Notes under the pieces: generated by a model | The model's input: the letters and a program-made list of their open reading frames with translations, nothing else | Told to the model about the DNA's origin: nothing | Databases searched by the model: none | In this document: positions 1-6,860 of the stretch, in pieces | Layout: the number at the start of each line of letters is the position of its first letter | Numbering within the stretch: the first letter of the stretch is position 1 | Made by a program: the position numbers and the translations under genes | Origin: Syntrophaceae bacterium UBA6255 | GTDB lineage: Bacteria > Desulfobacterota > Syntrophia > Syntrophales > Smithellaceae | Direction: 5' to 3' | Assembly (NCBI GenBank): GCA_002441205.1 | Contig: DJVN01000145.1 | Coordinates: 2,852-17,892 of the forward strand | Length of the DNA stretch: 15,041 nt

Positions 1-871
1 TGTATTTCGGAGCGATATTTTCCAGATGTTCGCCCAGTTCAAGAAGTTTGAGCAGATCAATTCCCGTCTCACGCGAGGTTCCCCGAAGCGACGCAACTAT
101 TGGTTCAATAGCGGGCATAGAGGTTCTGAGCGCAAAAGGCGCCAGACATGTATCTACGACATCAACGCCGGCTTCTATCGCTTTTAAATAAGTCATCGAG
201 GCCATGCCGCTGGTGTAATGGGAATGCAAATGCAGCGGCAGTTTAATTTCTTTCTTTATGGCGGCAACCAGATCATACGCGTCAAACGGAGAAAGAATAC
301 CACTCATATCTTTGATGCAAATCGCGTTCACTCCCATCTGTTCCAGCTCTTTGGCTTTCTTCACGTAATATTCAAGAGTATAAACATCTCCTCCCAGACG
401 GACACCGGTCAGAGAATAACAAAGCGCTCCCTGAAACTCCTTGCCGTTGGCTTTGATTCTTTCCGCGCAGGATTCCATATTGCGGAAATCGTTCAGAGCG
501 TCAAAACAGCGGAAAACATCAATACCGATTTCACAGGCCTTATCCACAAAAGCACGCACAACGTCATCGGCGTAATGGCGGTAGCCGACCAGGTTTTGCC
601 CGCGGATCAGCATGGCGAAAGGTGTTTTTTTAATATACTTTTTCAGAATCCTCGGACGCACCCAGGGATCCTCTCCCAGAAACCTGTGCATGGTATCGAA
701 GGTTGCGCCCCCCCAGACTTCCATCGCATGGAAGCCGCAACTATCCATTTCCTCAGCAATGGGAATCATATCTTCCGTGCGCATCCTTGTGGCGTAAATT
801 GACTGGTGCCCGTCACGAAAAGTATTATCCTGAATTTTCAAGGGATTCTTTTTACTTTCCACTTTGTTCAA
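1..871 (-). CDS. Pyruvate/oxaloacetate-type biotin carboxyltransferase subunit (PycB/OadA/5S-like), 3' end outside window
   Basis: This family has a TIM-barrel carboxyltransferase that moves CO2 between carboxybiotin and a 2-oxo acid such as pyruvate or oxaloacetate. The 290 visible residues hold the expected motifs in order: the metal-site FRDGHQS (Asp20), EVWGGATFD at 51-59, RGQNLVGYRHYADD at 90-103, FRCFDALND at 120-128, CIKDMSG with the presumed carboxylated Lys187, and LHLHSH with metal ligands His214 and His216. The start is TTG, chosen because AAAGGAGC lies 7 nt upstream and the reading begins directly before the conserved barrel. The start is 44 nt after the fabD stop, suggesting one operon. 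The C-terminal part and any biotinyl domain lie outside the window, so pyruvate carboxylase subunit B, oxaloacetate decarboxylase alpha and transcarboxylase 5S cannot be told apart. Confidence 0.88.
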   Translation of the reverse strand, partial: MNKVESKKNPLKIQDNTFRDGHQSIYATRMRTEDMIPIAEEMDSCGFHAMEVWGGATFDTMHRFLGEDPWVRPRILKKYIKKTPFAMLIRGQNLVGYRHYADDVVRAFVDKACEIGIDVFRCFDALNDFRNMESCAERIKANGKEFQGALCYSLTGVRLGGDVYTLEYYVKKAKELEQMGVNAICIKDMSGILSPFDAYDLVAAIKKEIKLPLHLHSHYTSGMASMTYLKAIEAGVDVVDTCLAPFALRTSMPAIEPIVASLRGTSRETGIDLLKLLELGEHLENIAPKY

Positions 872-915
872 GATATTTGCTCCTTTACGAAATATATCGC
901 TTGATATCAGGTAAA

Positions 916-1866
916 TTAATTTGTTGCCTTAAAAACTTTCTCTGCCGCATTAAGTCCCGTGATGGAGTGGCAGGCGACGCCTATTGTTTTAAAAAAATCG
1001 CGCAGAGGTCTGCCCGGCCCGATCTCATAAATTTCCCGCCCTTTTTCTGCCAGAACCTGCATGTTTTTTCGCCAATTCACGGTATTGCTGATTTGACGGA
1101 CAAGATTTTTCTTTACGTCGGAAACATCACTGGCATGAAAACCGCCGGTAAAATTTGAAGTCACTTTCGAAGCGTTCTGCACGTTTAAATTATTTGAAAA
1201 TTTTTCCAGCGTCTCTGCAAAATGTCCCTCTATGGTTTTCATCAACGTGCTATGAAAAGGTGCGCTGACATTCAAACGAATAAACCGGAATGTTTTTTCT
1301 GCGGGGAAATTTTCAGTCAAACGTTTTTCTGTTTCGTCAATCGCGCTCAACTCACCACTGATGACGACCTGATTGGTGGAATTGATATTGGCAACACCCG
1401 CATTCAAGCCATTCATTAGACTTTTCAGCATATCGATATCGATGTTTTCAGAAATGACCGCCGCCATTCCACCCACACCCACCGGCACCGCTTCCTGCAT
1501 CAATTTGCCACGTCTCTGAACTATTTTTACCGTATCCGACAAAGGCATCACGCCGGCGGCCACCAACGCGGTAAATTCTCCCAAAGAATGTCCGCCAAAA
1601 TAATCAGGAGCAAAACCGTAACGCTCGGCCAACCCGCGCAACATGCATATTTCTGTCGTTACGATGCAGGGCTGTGTATATTCGGTTAAATTAAGTCTTT
1701 CATCTTCACCGAAACACATAGCCGAAACATCCCAGGCCAACGCATCCGCCGCTTCTTCAAAAGTCTGACGGCAAACAGGTATCTGTTCGTAGAAGTCTTT
1801 GCCCATGCCCGGTCTTTGCGAACCCTGTCCCGGAAAAACAACGGCTATGTTTTTATTATCTTTCAT
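916..1866 (-). CDS. fabD: Malonyl-CoA:ACP transacylase FabD
   Basis: The 316-residue protein is normal FabD length. FabD transfers malonyl from CoA to acyl carrier protein in the cytoplasm to supply fatty acid (or polyketide) elongation. It shows PGQGSQ at 12-17, the nucleophile Ser94 in GHSLGE, Arg119 for the malonyl carboxylate, and catalytic His205 in APFHS, ending with the family-typical EIGPGRPL at 281-288. The ribosome site AAAGGGGG lies about 10 nt before ATG. It forms part of a small CCCC-AAA-GGGG stem (1877-1888) that could partly hide it. It is first in a minus-strand pair with the carboxyltransferase subunit rather than in a fabH-fabG-acpP cluster, which is unusual. A malonyltransferase role in another pathway is possible, but the residues fit ordinary FabD. 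Confidence 0.93.
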   Translation of the reverse strand: MKDNKNIAVVFPGQGSQRPGMGKDFYEQIPVCRQTFEEAADALAWDVSAMCFGEDERLNLTEYTQPCIVTTEICMLRGLAERYGFAPDYFGGHSLGEFTALVAAGVMPLSDTVKIVQRRGKLMQEAVPVGVGGMAAVISENIDIDMLKSLMNGLNAGVANINSTNQVVISGELSAIDETEKRLTENFPAEKTFRFIRLNVSAPFHSTLMKTIEGHFAETLEKFSNNLNVQNASKVTSNFTGGFHASDVSDVKKNLVRQISNTVNWRKNMQVLAEKGREIYEIGPGRPLRDFFKTIGVACHSITGLNAAEKVFKATN

Positions 1867-1909
1867 GAATCAATTTCCCCCTTTGGGGACGTAAATCTAT
1901 CTTAAAAAA

Positions 1910-1937
1910 AATATAATCACAATGATAAATTTGTAAA
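1910..1937 (-). promoter_or_regulatory. Candidate sigma-70 promoter for fabD operon
   Basis: Read on the minus strand, TTTACA (1932-1937) is followed after 16 nt by TATATT (1910-1915), about 44 nt upstream of the fabD ATG. The region is AT-rich, so a chance match is possible. It is nevertheless the best-placed pair on this side of the divergent gap. Confidence 0.45.
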
Positions 1938-2040
1938 GTTAAAAGCACAATCCATGCCATTGACATAATTCAAAACATCAGCTAAAAATTGTTTTAATTT
2001 AATATATTTATAATAACATTCATCCCCGTTAAGACAAAAC

Positions 2041-2143
2041 GAACGCTTACAATATGTGTAAATTCGTTCACACCGCGAACAAAAATTCACCTGAAACTGT
2101 GCGACTTATTCAAACGAATATGTATCTATTCAAAAATATTTGA
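2041..2143. promoter_or_regulatory. Cluster of inverted repeats in the 1867-2343 divergent gap; candidate operators
   Basis: The 477-nt gap between fabD and the dehydrogenase gene holds no convincing gene. It contains GAACGCTTACA (2041-2051) facing TGTAAATTCGTTC (2057-2069), and another GTTC/GAAC pair (2066-2069 and 2077-2080). It also has TATTC-aaac-GAATA (2107-2120) and TCAAA-aata-TTTGA (2130-2143). The pattern suits dimeric repressor sites between two divergent promoters. The binding protein cannot be named; TetR- or GntR-type fatty acid regulators are guesses. AT-richness makes the last two weaker evidence than the first. Confidence 0.4.
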
Positions 2144-2242
2144 TTTATTCTCCCGGAATGACATATCAATAACGATTAGGCGGGTATTTTCTCTCTTTAT
2201 AAAAAATTTTGAGATAAATTTTAATATTTAGTCCTTTTTCGC

Positions 2243-2272
2243 TTGACAGTTTTGCATTCATTTACCTATACT
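2243..2272 (+). promoter_or_regulatory. Sigma-70 promoter of the 3-hydroxyacyl-CoA dehydrogenase gene
   Basis: A perfect TTGACA is followed after 18 nt by TATACT, giving a start near 2279 and a leader of about 65 nt before the ATG. It is close to consensus and suggests strong expression. Confidence 0.8.
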
Positions 2273-2343
2273 CCGCACACTAGAAAAAGAATTGCTGCCT
2301 AAATTCTTATCAAATAAAAAATACCTTAGGAAGGAGAATCACG

Positions 2344-3507
2344 ATGAAATTGGAAGATATCAAGAAAGTTGCGGTAATTGGTTCAGGAGCCATGGGAAAC
2401 GGTATCGCCCAGGTATGCGCGCAGGCCGGTATCAAGGCTGTCATGGTGGACATCAAACAGGAGTTCATTGACAAAGGCATGGCCACGGTCAACAAGAGTC
2501 TGGATACTCTGGTCAGCAAAGGCAAAATGACTGCCGAAAAAAAGGCCGAAGTATTGGGCAACTTGTCCACATCTTTAAGCAACGCCGAGGCGGTCAAAGA
2601 CGCCCAGGTGATCATCGAGGCCGTTCCGGAAATCATGTCTCTGAAGAAAACAGTGTGCGCCGAACTATCGGCCGCGGCTCCGGCTGACGCACTGATAGCG
2701 TCCAACACCTCCACCATGAGCATTAGCGAAATCGCCACAGTTGCGAAGAATCCGGAGAGAGTTCTCGGTATGCATTTCTTCAATCCCGCGCCGGTCATGA
2801 AAGGCGTGGAAGTGATTTACGCCAAGAAAACCACCGACGCCAATGTGGATCTGCTTTGTGAACTGACTAAGAAAATCGGCAAGGTTCCCATCAAAGTCCT
2901 CAAGGATGCACCGGGCTTTATTGTAAACCGTATCGGCGCGCCGAACCAGGCTCTGATCAGCGCCGTTCTGGATGAAGGCAAAAGCAAAGTGGACAGCATT
3001 GACACCCTTATGAAAGTTGCCGCCGGTATGCCCATGGGACCCTTTGAACTTGCGGATTTCGTCGGCATTGACGTTTTCTATCACACCCTCAAATATTATG
3101 AAGAGACACTTTCTCCGGAATACAAACCCGGCAAAGTACTGCAGAACCTGCTGGACAGCAAAAAACTCGGCATGAAGACCGGCCAGGGAATTTACACCTG
3201 GGAAGGCGGCAAGGCCAAGATCGACGCTTCCGAGCAGTCTAAGGATTTCGGCCCCATGGATTTTCTGGCCGTTCAGATCAATGAAGCAGTTCGTGTTCTG
3301 AAAGAAAAGATCGCGGCTTCCGCGGCGGACATCGACCTGGGCATGGTTCACTGCATGAGAGCATTTGCCGGACCGTTCGCTCTGGGTGCAGGCATGGAAC
3401 CCGCACAGTTGGCGGATATACTGAATAAGTTACATTCACGCTACGGGCTTAAGATTTTCAAACCCGAGCCCGAAATCGTGGACGGTTCCTTTAAGCAGAT
3501 GAAATAG
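2344..3507 (+). CDS. hbd: 3-hydroxyacyl-CoA (3-hydroxybutyryl-CoA) dehydrogenase, extended form
   Basis: The enzyme interconverts (S)-3-hydroxyacyl-CoA and 3-oxoacyl-CoA with NAD in beta-oxidation, or in butyryl-CoA formation run in reverse. The N-terminal Rossmann domain shows GSGAMG (13-18) and Asp36 at the end of the second strand, favouring NAD. Catalytic-site elements are SNTS (120-123), His144 in HFFNP, Glu156 and Asn195 in GFIVNR. The first helical C-terminal domain ends near 288 (GQGIYTW). Residues about 300-387 resemble a second copy of that domain, so the protein is about 100 residues longer than the common 282-residue HBD. AAGGAG lies 8 nt before the ATG. It is monocistronic by its own promoter and terminator. 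Chain-length preference cannot be read from sequence. Confidence 0.93.
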   Translation: MKLEDIKKVAVIGSGAMGNGIAQVCAQAGIKAVMVDIKQEFIDKGMATVNKSLDTLVSKGKMTAEKKAEVLGNLSTSLSNAEAVKDAQVIIEAVPEIMSLKKTVCAELSAAAPADALIASNTSTMSISEIATVAKNPERVLGMHFFNPAPVMKGVEVIYAKKTTDANVDLLCELTKKIGKVPIKVLKDAPGFIVNRIGAPNQALISAVLDEGKSKVDSIDTLMKVAAGMPMGPFELADFVGIDVFYHTLKYYEETLSPEYKPGKVLQNLLDSKKLGMKTGQGIYTWEGGKAKIDASEQSKDFGPMDFLAVQINEAVRVLKEKIAASAADIDLGMVHCMRAFAGPFALGAGMEPAQLADILNKLHSRYGLKIFKPEPEIVDGSFKQMK

Positions 3508-3544
3508 TTTCCCTGGTATTAAACAATCAGGTTATTGTCTATGC

Positions 3545-3586
3545 AGAGCACGGTTCTCTCACCATTCAAGAACCGTGCTCTTTTTT
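3545..3586 (+). terminator. Intrinsic terminator after the dehydrogenase gene
   Basis: A perfect 13-bp stem, AGAGCACGGTTCT pairing with AGAACCGTGCTCT across an 11-nt loop, runs into TTTTTT. It lies 38 nt after the stop codon. Confidence 0.93.
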
Positions 3587-3595
3587 AGTGAGACT

Positions 3596-3727
3596 CCAAT
3601 TTCAAAAGCGTAGCGTATTGAAATTGGCTAGTCGTAGTGAGATTCTCTGAGCTATAGTGAAGAGCAAATCGAACTATCCAATCCCGATAGATCGGATTTG
3701 GAAACCATCCCCGAAGCAAATGGGGAT
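3596..3727. repeat. Run of three small palindromes between terminator and next promoter; possible dispersed intergenic repeat
   Basis: The 311-nt gap 3508-3818 has no supported gene. Between its terminator and promoter it carries CCAATTTCAA/TTGAAATTGG with a 12-nt spacer (3596-3627). It also has AATCCCGAT-ag-ATCGGATT (3680-3698, one unpaired C) and ATCCCC/GGGGAT with a 9-nt spacer (3707-3727). The phrase TAGTGAGA(C/T)TC occurs twice, near 3586 and 3633. The minus strand is open for 63 codons across it (3585-3776), but there is no clear ribosome site and the frame overlaps the terminator; I read it as repeat DNA. Repeat identity needs other copies in the genome. Confidence 0.45.
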
Positions 3728-3757
3728 TTGTACCCTTGATCAATCTAATCTTTGCCT

Positions 3758-3787
3758 TTGACAAATTCATTTTCAATCTGCTATGCC
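3758..3787 (+). promoter_or_regulatory. Candidate promoter of the PrpE/ACSS3-type synthetase gene
   Basis: A perfect TTGACA is followed after 18 nt by TATGCC, a weak -10. The spacing matches the dehydrogenase promoter upstream. The predicted start near 3794 leaves a short leader to the ATG. Confidence 0.5.
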
Positions 3788-3818
3788 CTTATAAAATTTA
3801 TATAGAAAAGGAAGTATT

Positions 3819-5720
3819 ATGGCCGACAAATTAAAGTATGATGAAGTTTTTTCTCAATCCATCAACCAACCCGATGTTTTCTGGGGCAAAGCTGCGGAAG
3901 AAGTTGTCTGGAACAAAAAATGGGACAAGGTTCTCGACGACAGCAATAAACCTTTTTACCGGTGGTTTGTCGGCGGGGAATTGAATACCTGCTACAACGC
4001 TCTTGATTATCAGGTTGAATCGGGACGCGGAGAACAGGTGGCAATTATTTATGACAGCCCGGTAACCAATACCGTTCAGAAAATTTCTTACAAGGAATTA
4101 CTGGACAGAGTTTCCAAATTCGCCGGTGCGATCAGTTCGCTGGGCGTCAAAAAAGGCGACACCGTCATCATCTACATGCCCATGATACCGGAAGCACTGG
4201 TCGCCATTTTTGCCTGCGCCCGTATCGGCGCTGTTCATTCCGTCGTCTTTGGCGGATTTGCTCCCAACGAACTGGCCATCCGCATTGACGACGCCAAGCC
4301 GAAAATCATGATTTCCGCTTCCTGCGGTATTGAAGGGAAAAAGACTATTCCCTACAAACCGCTTTTGGATGAAGCTATAAAAATAGCCGCTCATAAACCT
4401 GAGAAATGCATCATTTATCAGCGTCCGCAAATACAAGCGGAATTGACAGCGCCGCGCGATCTGGACTGGAATGATTTGATAAAAAACGCCAAAGCCGTAC
4501 CCTGCGTGTCCGTCGCCGCGACTGACCCGCTCTATATTCTTTATACTTCCGGAACAACCGGCAAGCCCAAAGGTGTCATGCGCGATAACGGCGGCCATGC
4601 CGTGGCTCTGAAATGGTCGATGAAATACATTTACGATATGAAGCCGGGTGAAGTTTACTGGGCGGCCTCCGATGTCGGCTGGGTTGTCGGCCATTCCTAT
4701 ATCGTTTATGCACCGCTTCTTTATGGCTGTACCACGATTGTTTATGAAGGCAAACCGGTTGGAACTCCCGACCCGGGAGCTTTCTGGCGCGTTATTTCCC
4801 AGCATGGCGTCTCCGTATTATTTACGGCACCCACGGCTTTCCGCGCCATCAAAAAAGAAGACCCCAACGGCGATTATCTTAAAAAATATGATATCAGGTG
4901 TCTCCGGTATTTATTTCTCGCCGGTGAGCGACTGGACCCCGATACCTATCACTGGGCAAGCGACATGCTGAAGATTCCCGTGGTGGATCACTGGTGGCAG
5001 ACAGAAACCGGCTGGCCCATTGCCGCCAACTGCATGGGTGTTGAAAAATTCCCCATCAAGGCCGGTTCACCGACAAAACCGGTCCCCGGCTACAATGTAC
5101 AGATACTCGATTCAGATGGCAATCAGCTTCCCAACGGCGAAGAGGGCTCCGTGGTCATCAAGCTTCCCCTTCCCCCGGGATGTCTTCCCACTCTGTGGCA
5201 GGATGATAAACGTTATCTGGAATACGTCACGGAAAGACCCGGTTATTACGTCACCGGCGACGGCGGTCGCTTTGACGAGGATGGTTACGTTTACATCATG
5301 GGCAGAATCGACGACGTTATCAACGTCGCGGGCCATCGGCTGTCCACCGGCGCGATGGAAGAAATCGTCGCCAAACATAAGGACGTGGCCGAGTGCGCTG
5401 TTTTCGGCGCGGAAGATCAACTCAAGGGTCAGGTTCCCGTGGGATTTGTCGTGCTGAAAGCGGGCGTCGACCGCAAACCCGAAGACATTATAAAAGAACT
5501 TGTCCAGATGGTTCGCAACGAACTGGGCGCGCTGGCCTGTTTCAAGGAAGCCGCAGTCGTCAAGGCTCTGCCAAAGACGCGCTCAGGGAAAACTCTGCGC
5601 AGCACGATGCGTAAAATCGTGGACGGCAAGGATTACGTCGTTCCTTCCACCATTGACGATCCTTCCGTACTGGATGTGATTGCTGACGCGGCCAAAACGA
5701 TCGGCTACGGGAAAAAATAA
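3819..5720 (+). CDS. AMP-forming short-chain acyl-CoA synthetase, PrpE/ACSS3 type (propionate/acetate-CoA ligase)
   Basis: The 633-residue protein belongs to the acetyl/propionyl-CoA synthetase family, making acyl-CoA from acid, ATP and CoA via acyl-AMP. It shows the family N-terminal region (VFWGKAAEEVVWNKKWDKVLDD would be typical; seen at 20-41), the P-loop TSGTTGKPKG (243-252), DHWWQTETGWP (390-400), Asp481 in TGDGGRFDEDGY, GRIDDVINVAGHR (495-507) and Lys591 in PKTRSGKTLR, the usual acetylation-sensitive catalytic lysine. GWP after QTETG and the ISASCGIEGKK stretch (165-175) point to the PrpE/ACSS3 branch rather than classical Acs. AAGGAAG precedes the ATG by 5 nt. It has its own promoter and terminator. 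In syntrophs a related enzyme is reported to run backwards, making ATP from acetyl-CoA, AMP and PPi; whether this one does is inference. Confidence 0.9.
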   Translation: MADKLKYDEVFSQSINQPDVFWGKAAEEVVWNKKWDKVLDDSNKPFYRWFVGGELNTCYNALDYQVESGRGEQVAIIYDSPVTNTVQKISYKELLDRVSKFAGAISSLGVKKGDTVIIYMPMIPEALVAIFACARIGAVHSVVFGGFAPNELAIRIDDAKPKIMISASCGIEGKKTIPYKPLLDEAIKIAAHKPEKCIIYQRPQIQAELTAPRDLDWNDLIKNAKAVPCVSVAATDPLYILYTSGTTGKPKGVMRDNGGHAVALKWSMKYIYDMKPGEVYWAASDVGWVVGHSYIVYAPLLYGCTTIVYEGKPVGTPDPGAFWRVISQHGVSVLFTAPTAFRAIKKEDPNGDYLKKYDIRCLRYLFLAGERLDPDTYHWASDMLKIPVVDHWWQTETGWPIAANCMGVEKFPIKAGSPTKPVPGYNVQILDSDGNQLPNGEEGSVVIKLPLPPGCLPTLWQDDKRYLEYVTERPGYYVTGDGGRFDEDGYVYIMGRIDDVINVAGHRLSTGAMEEIVAKHKDVAECAVFGAEDQLKGQVPVGFVVLKAGVDRKPEDIIKELVQMVRNELGALACFKEAAVVKALPKTRSGKTLRSTMRKIVDGKDYVVPSTIDDPSVLDVIADAAKTIGYGKK

Positions 5721-5782
5721 ATCCTTCCTGTTATTCCGTGCAAGCGTAGCGCGATACAGAATCCAGTTACATATGATCATTG

Positions 5783-5818
5783 AAAGGATTGCCGCACACA
5801 ATGCGGCAATCCTTTTTT
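5783..5818 (+). terminator. Intrinsic terminator after the short-chain synthetase gene
   Basis: AAAGGATTGCCGCA pairs perfectly with TGCGGCAATCCTTT across a 5-nt loop (CACAA) and ends in a T run. It lies 62 nt after the stop. Between stop and hairpin sits an imperfect palindrome (about 5734-5762, ATTC...GAAT) with no assigned role. Confidence 0.92.
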
Positions 5819-5888
5819 CATGGGCAAGCATCGTCAATCTTTGGTCGTGCTTAAAAATAATTATTCTATCAATAATCATATCTTCTGC

Positions 5889-5915
5889 TTGACAGCAGCG
5901 TTCCCGACATATAGT
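5889..5915 (+). promoter_or_regulatory. Promoter of the thiamine operon
   Basis: TTGACA is followed after 15 nt by TATAGT. The spacing is shorter than ideal, but the predicted start near 5922 falls exactly at the 5' edge of the TPP aptamer, which supports it. Confidence 0.6.
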
Positions 5916-5918
5916 TGA

Positions 5919-5994
5919 GTGACAGGGGTGGCCGACAAGGTCTGAGATTATACCCTTTGAACCTGATCCGGGTAATGCCGGCGTAGGGAGAGAA
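5919..5994 (+). promoter_or_regulatory. TPP (THI-box) riboswitch
   Basis: The RNA carries all conserved THI-box blocks in order: GGGGTG, CTGAGA, ATACCC, GAACCTGATC, then CCGG-GTAATG-CCGG and GCGTAGGGA. GGGGTG/ATACCC gives P2, GGCC/GGTC a short P3, and the CCGG pair gives P5. It binds thiamine pyrophosphate. The terminator just downstream indicates control by premature transcription termination, so high TPP should switch thi4-thiE off. Confidence 0.96.
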
Positions 5995-6006
5995 AAAGGT
6001 GTATTG

Positions 6007-6040
6007 ATCCGTTTCCCCTTATGAGGAAACGGATTTTTTT
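6007..6040 (+). terminator. Riboswitch expression-platform terminator
   Basis: ATCCGTTTCC pairs with GGAAACGGAT over an 8-nt loop, followed by seven T. It lies 13 nt after the aptamer and 49 nt before the thi4 start, the standard position for TPP-controlled attenuation. Confidence 0.9.
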
Positions 6041-6089
6041 ATGGGTATCATACCGGTCAACCGCCCAATATAATCTTGGGGAGGTATTC

Positions 6090-6860
6090 ATGTTAAACGA
6101 AGTAACCATCAGTCGGGCAATTCTAGATTCCTATTTTAAAAAACTTGATAGCTGCCTGGAACTTGATGTCGCCATCGTCGGCGGCGGACCCTCCGGTTTG
6201 GTGGCCGGATATTACCTGGCCAGGGCCGGACGGAAGGTGGCACTCTTCGAACGCAAGCTCTCGATAGGGGGCGGCGTCTGGGGAGGCGGCATGATGTTCA
6301 ATTCCATCGTGGTGCAGGAGGCCGGCCGGCAGCTGCTTGATGAATTTGACCTCAAAGGCACGGAATACGCTCCGGGATATTATGTTCTCGATGCCGTGGA
6401 TGTCACGGCGACGCTCATCCACAAAGCCGTGCGGGCCGGTCTGCATGTTTTTAACCTCATTGCCATGGAGGATGTGGTCATCAAGAACGAGCGCGTGTCC
6501 GGTCTGGTCATCAATTGGGGCGCGGTTGATACGCTGAAGTGGCATGTGGACCCGATAACCCTTCACGCCCAATACGTCATCGACGGCACGGGCCATCCCG
6601 CCAATGTCACTGAGGTGCTCGTCCGGAAAATGGGCGTCAGACTGAATACGAGCACCGGCGGTATCGTGGGTGAAAAATCCATGGAGGCCGATCAGGGCGA
6701 AATGCAAACGGTGGAAAACACCCGCGAGGTCTATCCCGGGCTTTATGTCAGCGGCATGGCCGCCAATGCGGTTTATGGCGGTTATCGCATGGGTCCGGTC
6801 TTCGGCGGCATGCTGCTCTCGGGACGCAAGGCGGCCGAAGAAATTCTGGAGCGCTTATGA
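6090..6860 (+). CDS. thi4: Thi4-family thiazole synthase (sulfide/iron-dependent His type)
   Basis: Thi4 makes the adenylated thiazole carboxylate precursor of thiamine from NAD, glycine and a sulfur source. The 256-residue protein opens with an FAD/NAD-type fold, VAIVGGGPSGL (27-37), then acidic FERK (53-56) and GGGVWGGGMMFN (60-71). It closes with SGMAANAVYG and YRMGPVFGGML, typical of the family. The residue matching the suicidal Cys of yeast Thi4 is His152 in WHVDP, the archaeal arrangement that uses free sulfide catalytically. The start is set by GGGGAGG 5 nt before ATG 6090. An in-frame ATG at 6021 lies inside the riboswitch terminator and was rejected. Expression should be shut down by TPP. 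The 3' end overlaps thiE by 4 nt if the upstream thiE start is used. Confidence 0.92.
   Translation: MLNEVTISRAILDSYFKKLDSCLELDVAIVGGGPSGLVAGYYLARAGRKVALFERKLSIGGGVWGGGMMFNSIVVQEAGRQLLDEFDLKGTEYAPGYYVLDAVDVTATLIHKAVRAGLHVFNLIAMEDVVIKNERVSGLVINWGAVDTLKWHVDPITLHAQYVIDGTGHPANVTEVLVRKMGVRLNTSTGGIVGEKSMEADQGEMQTVENTREVYPGLYVSGMAANAVYGGYRMGPVFGGMLLSGRKAAEEILERL

Noticed and set aside
218..802. Open frame of 194 codons on the plus strand
   Set aside because: Overlaps the carboxyltransferase gene on the other strand, which carries every conserved motif of its family.
1960..1988. Plus-strand TTGACA at 1960-1965 as a second dehydrogenase promoter
   Set aside because: No acceptable -10 follows at 16-18 nt, only TAAAAA, and a much better promoter lies at 2243-2272.
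2665..3351. Open frame of 228 codons on the minus strand
   Set aside because: Antisense to the dehydrogenase gene; a codon-bias shadow with no recognisable motif.
6021..6089. Upstream in-frame ATG that would lengthen Thi4 by 23 residues
   Set aside because: It lies inside the riboswitch terminator hairpin and lacks a ribosome site; ATG 6090 has GGGGAGG correctly placed.
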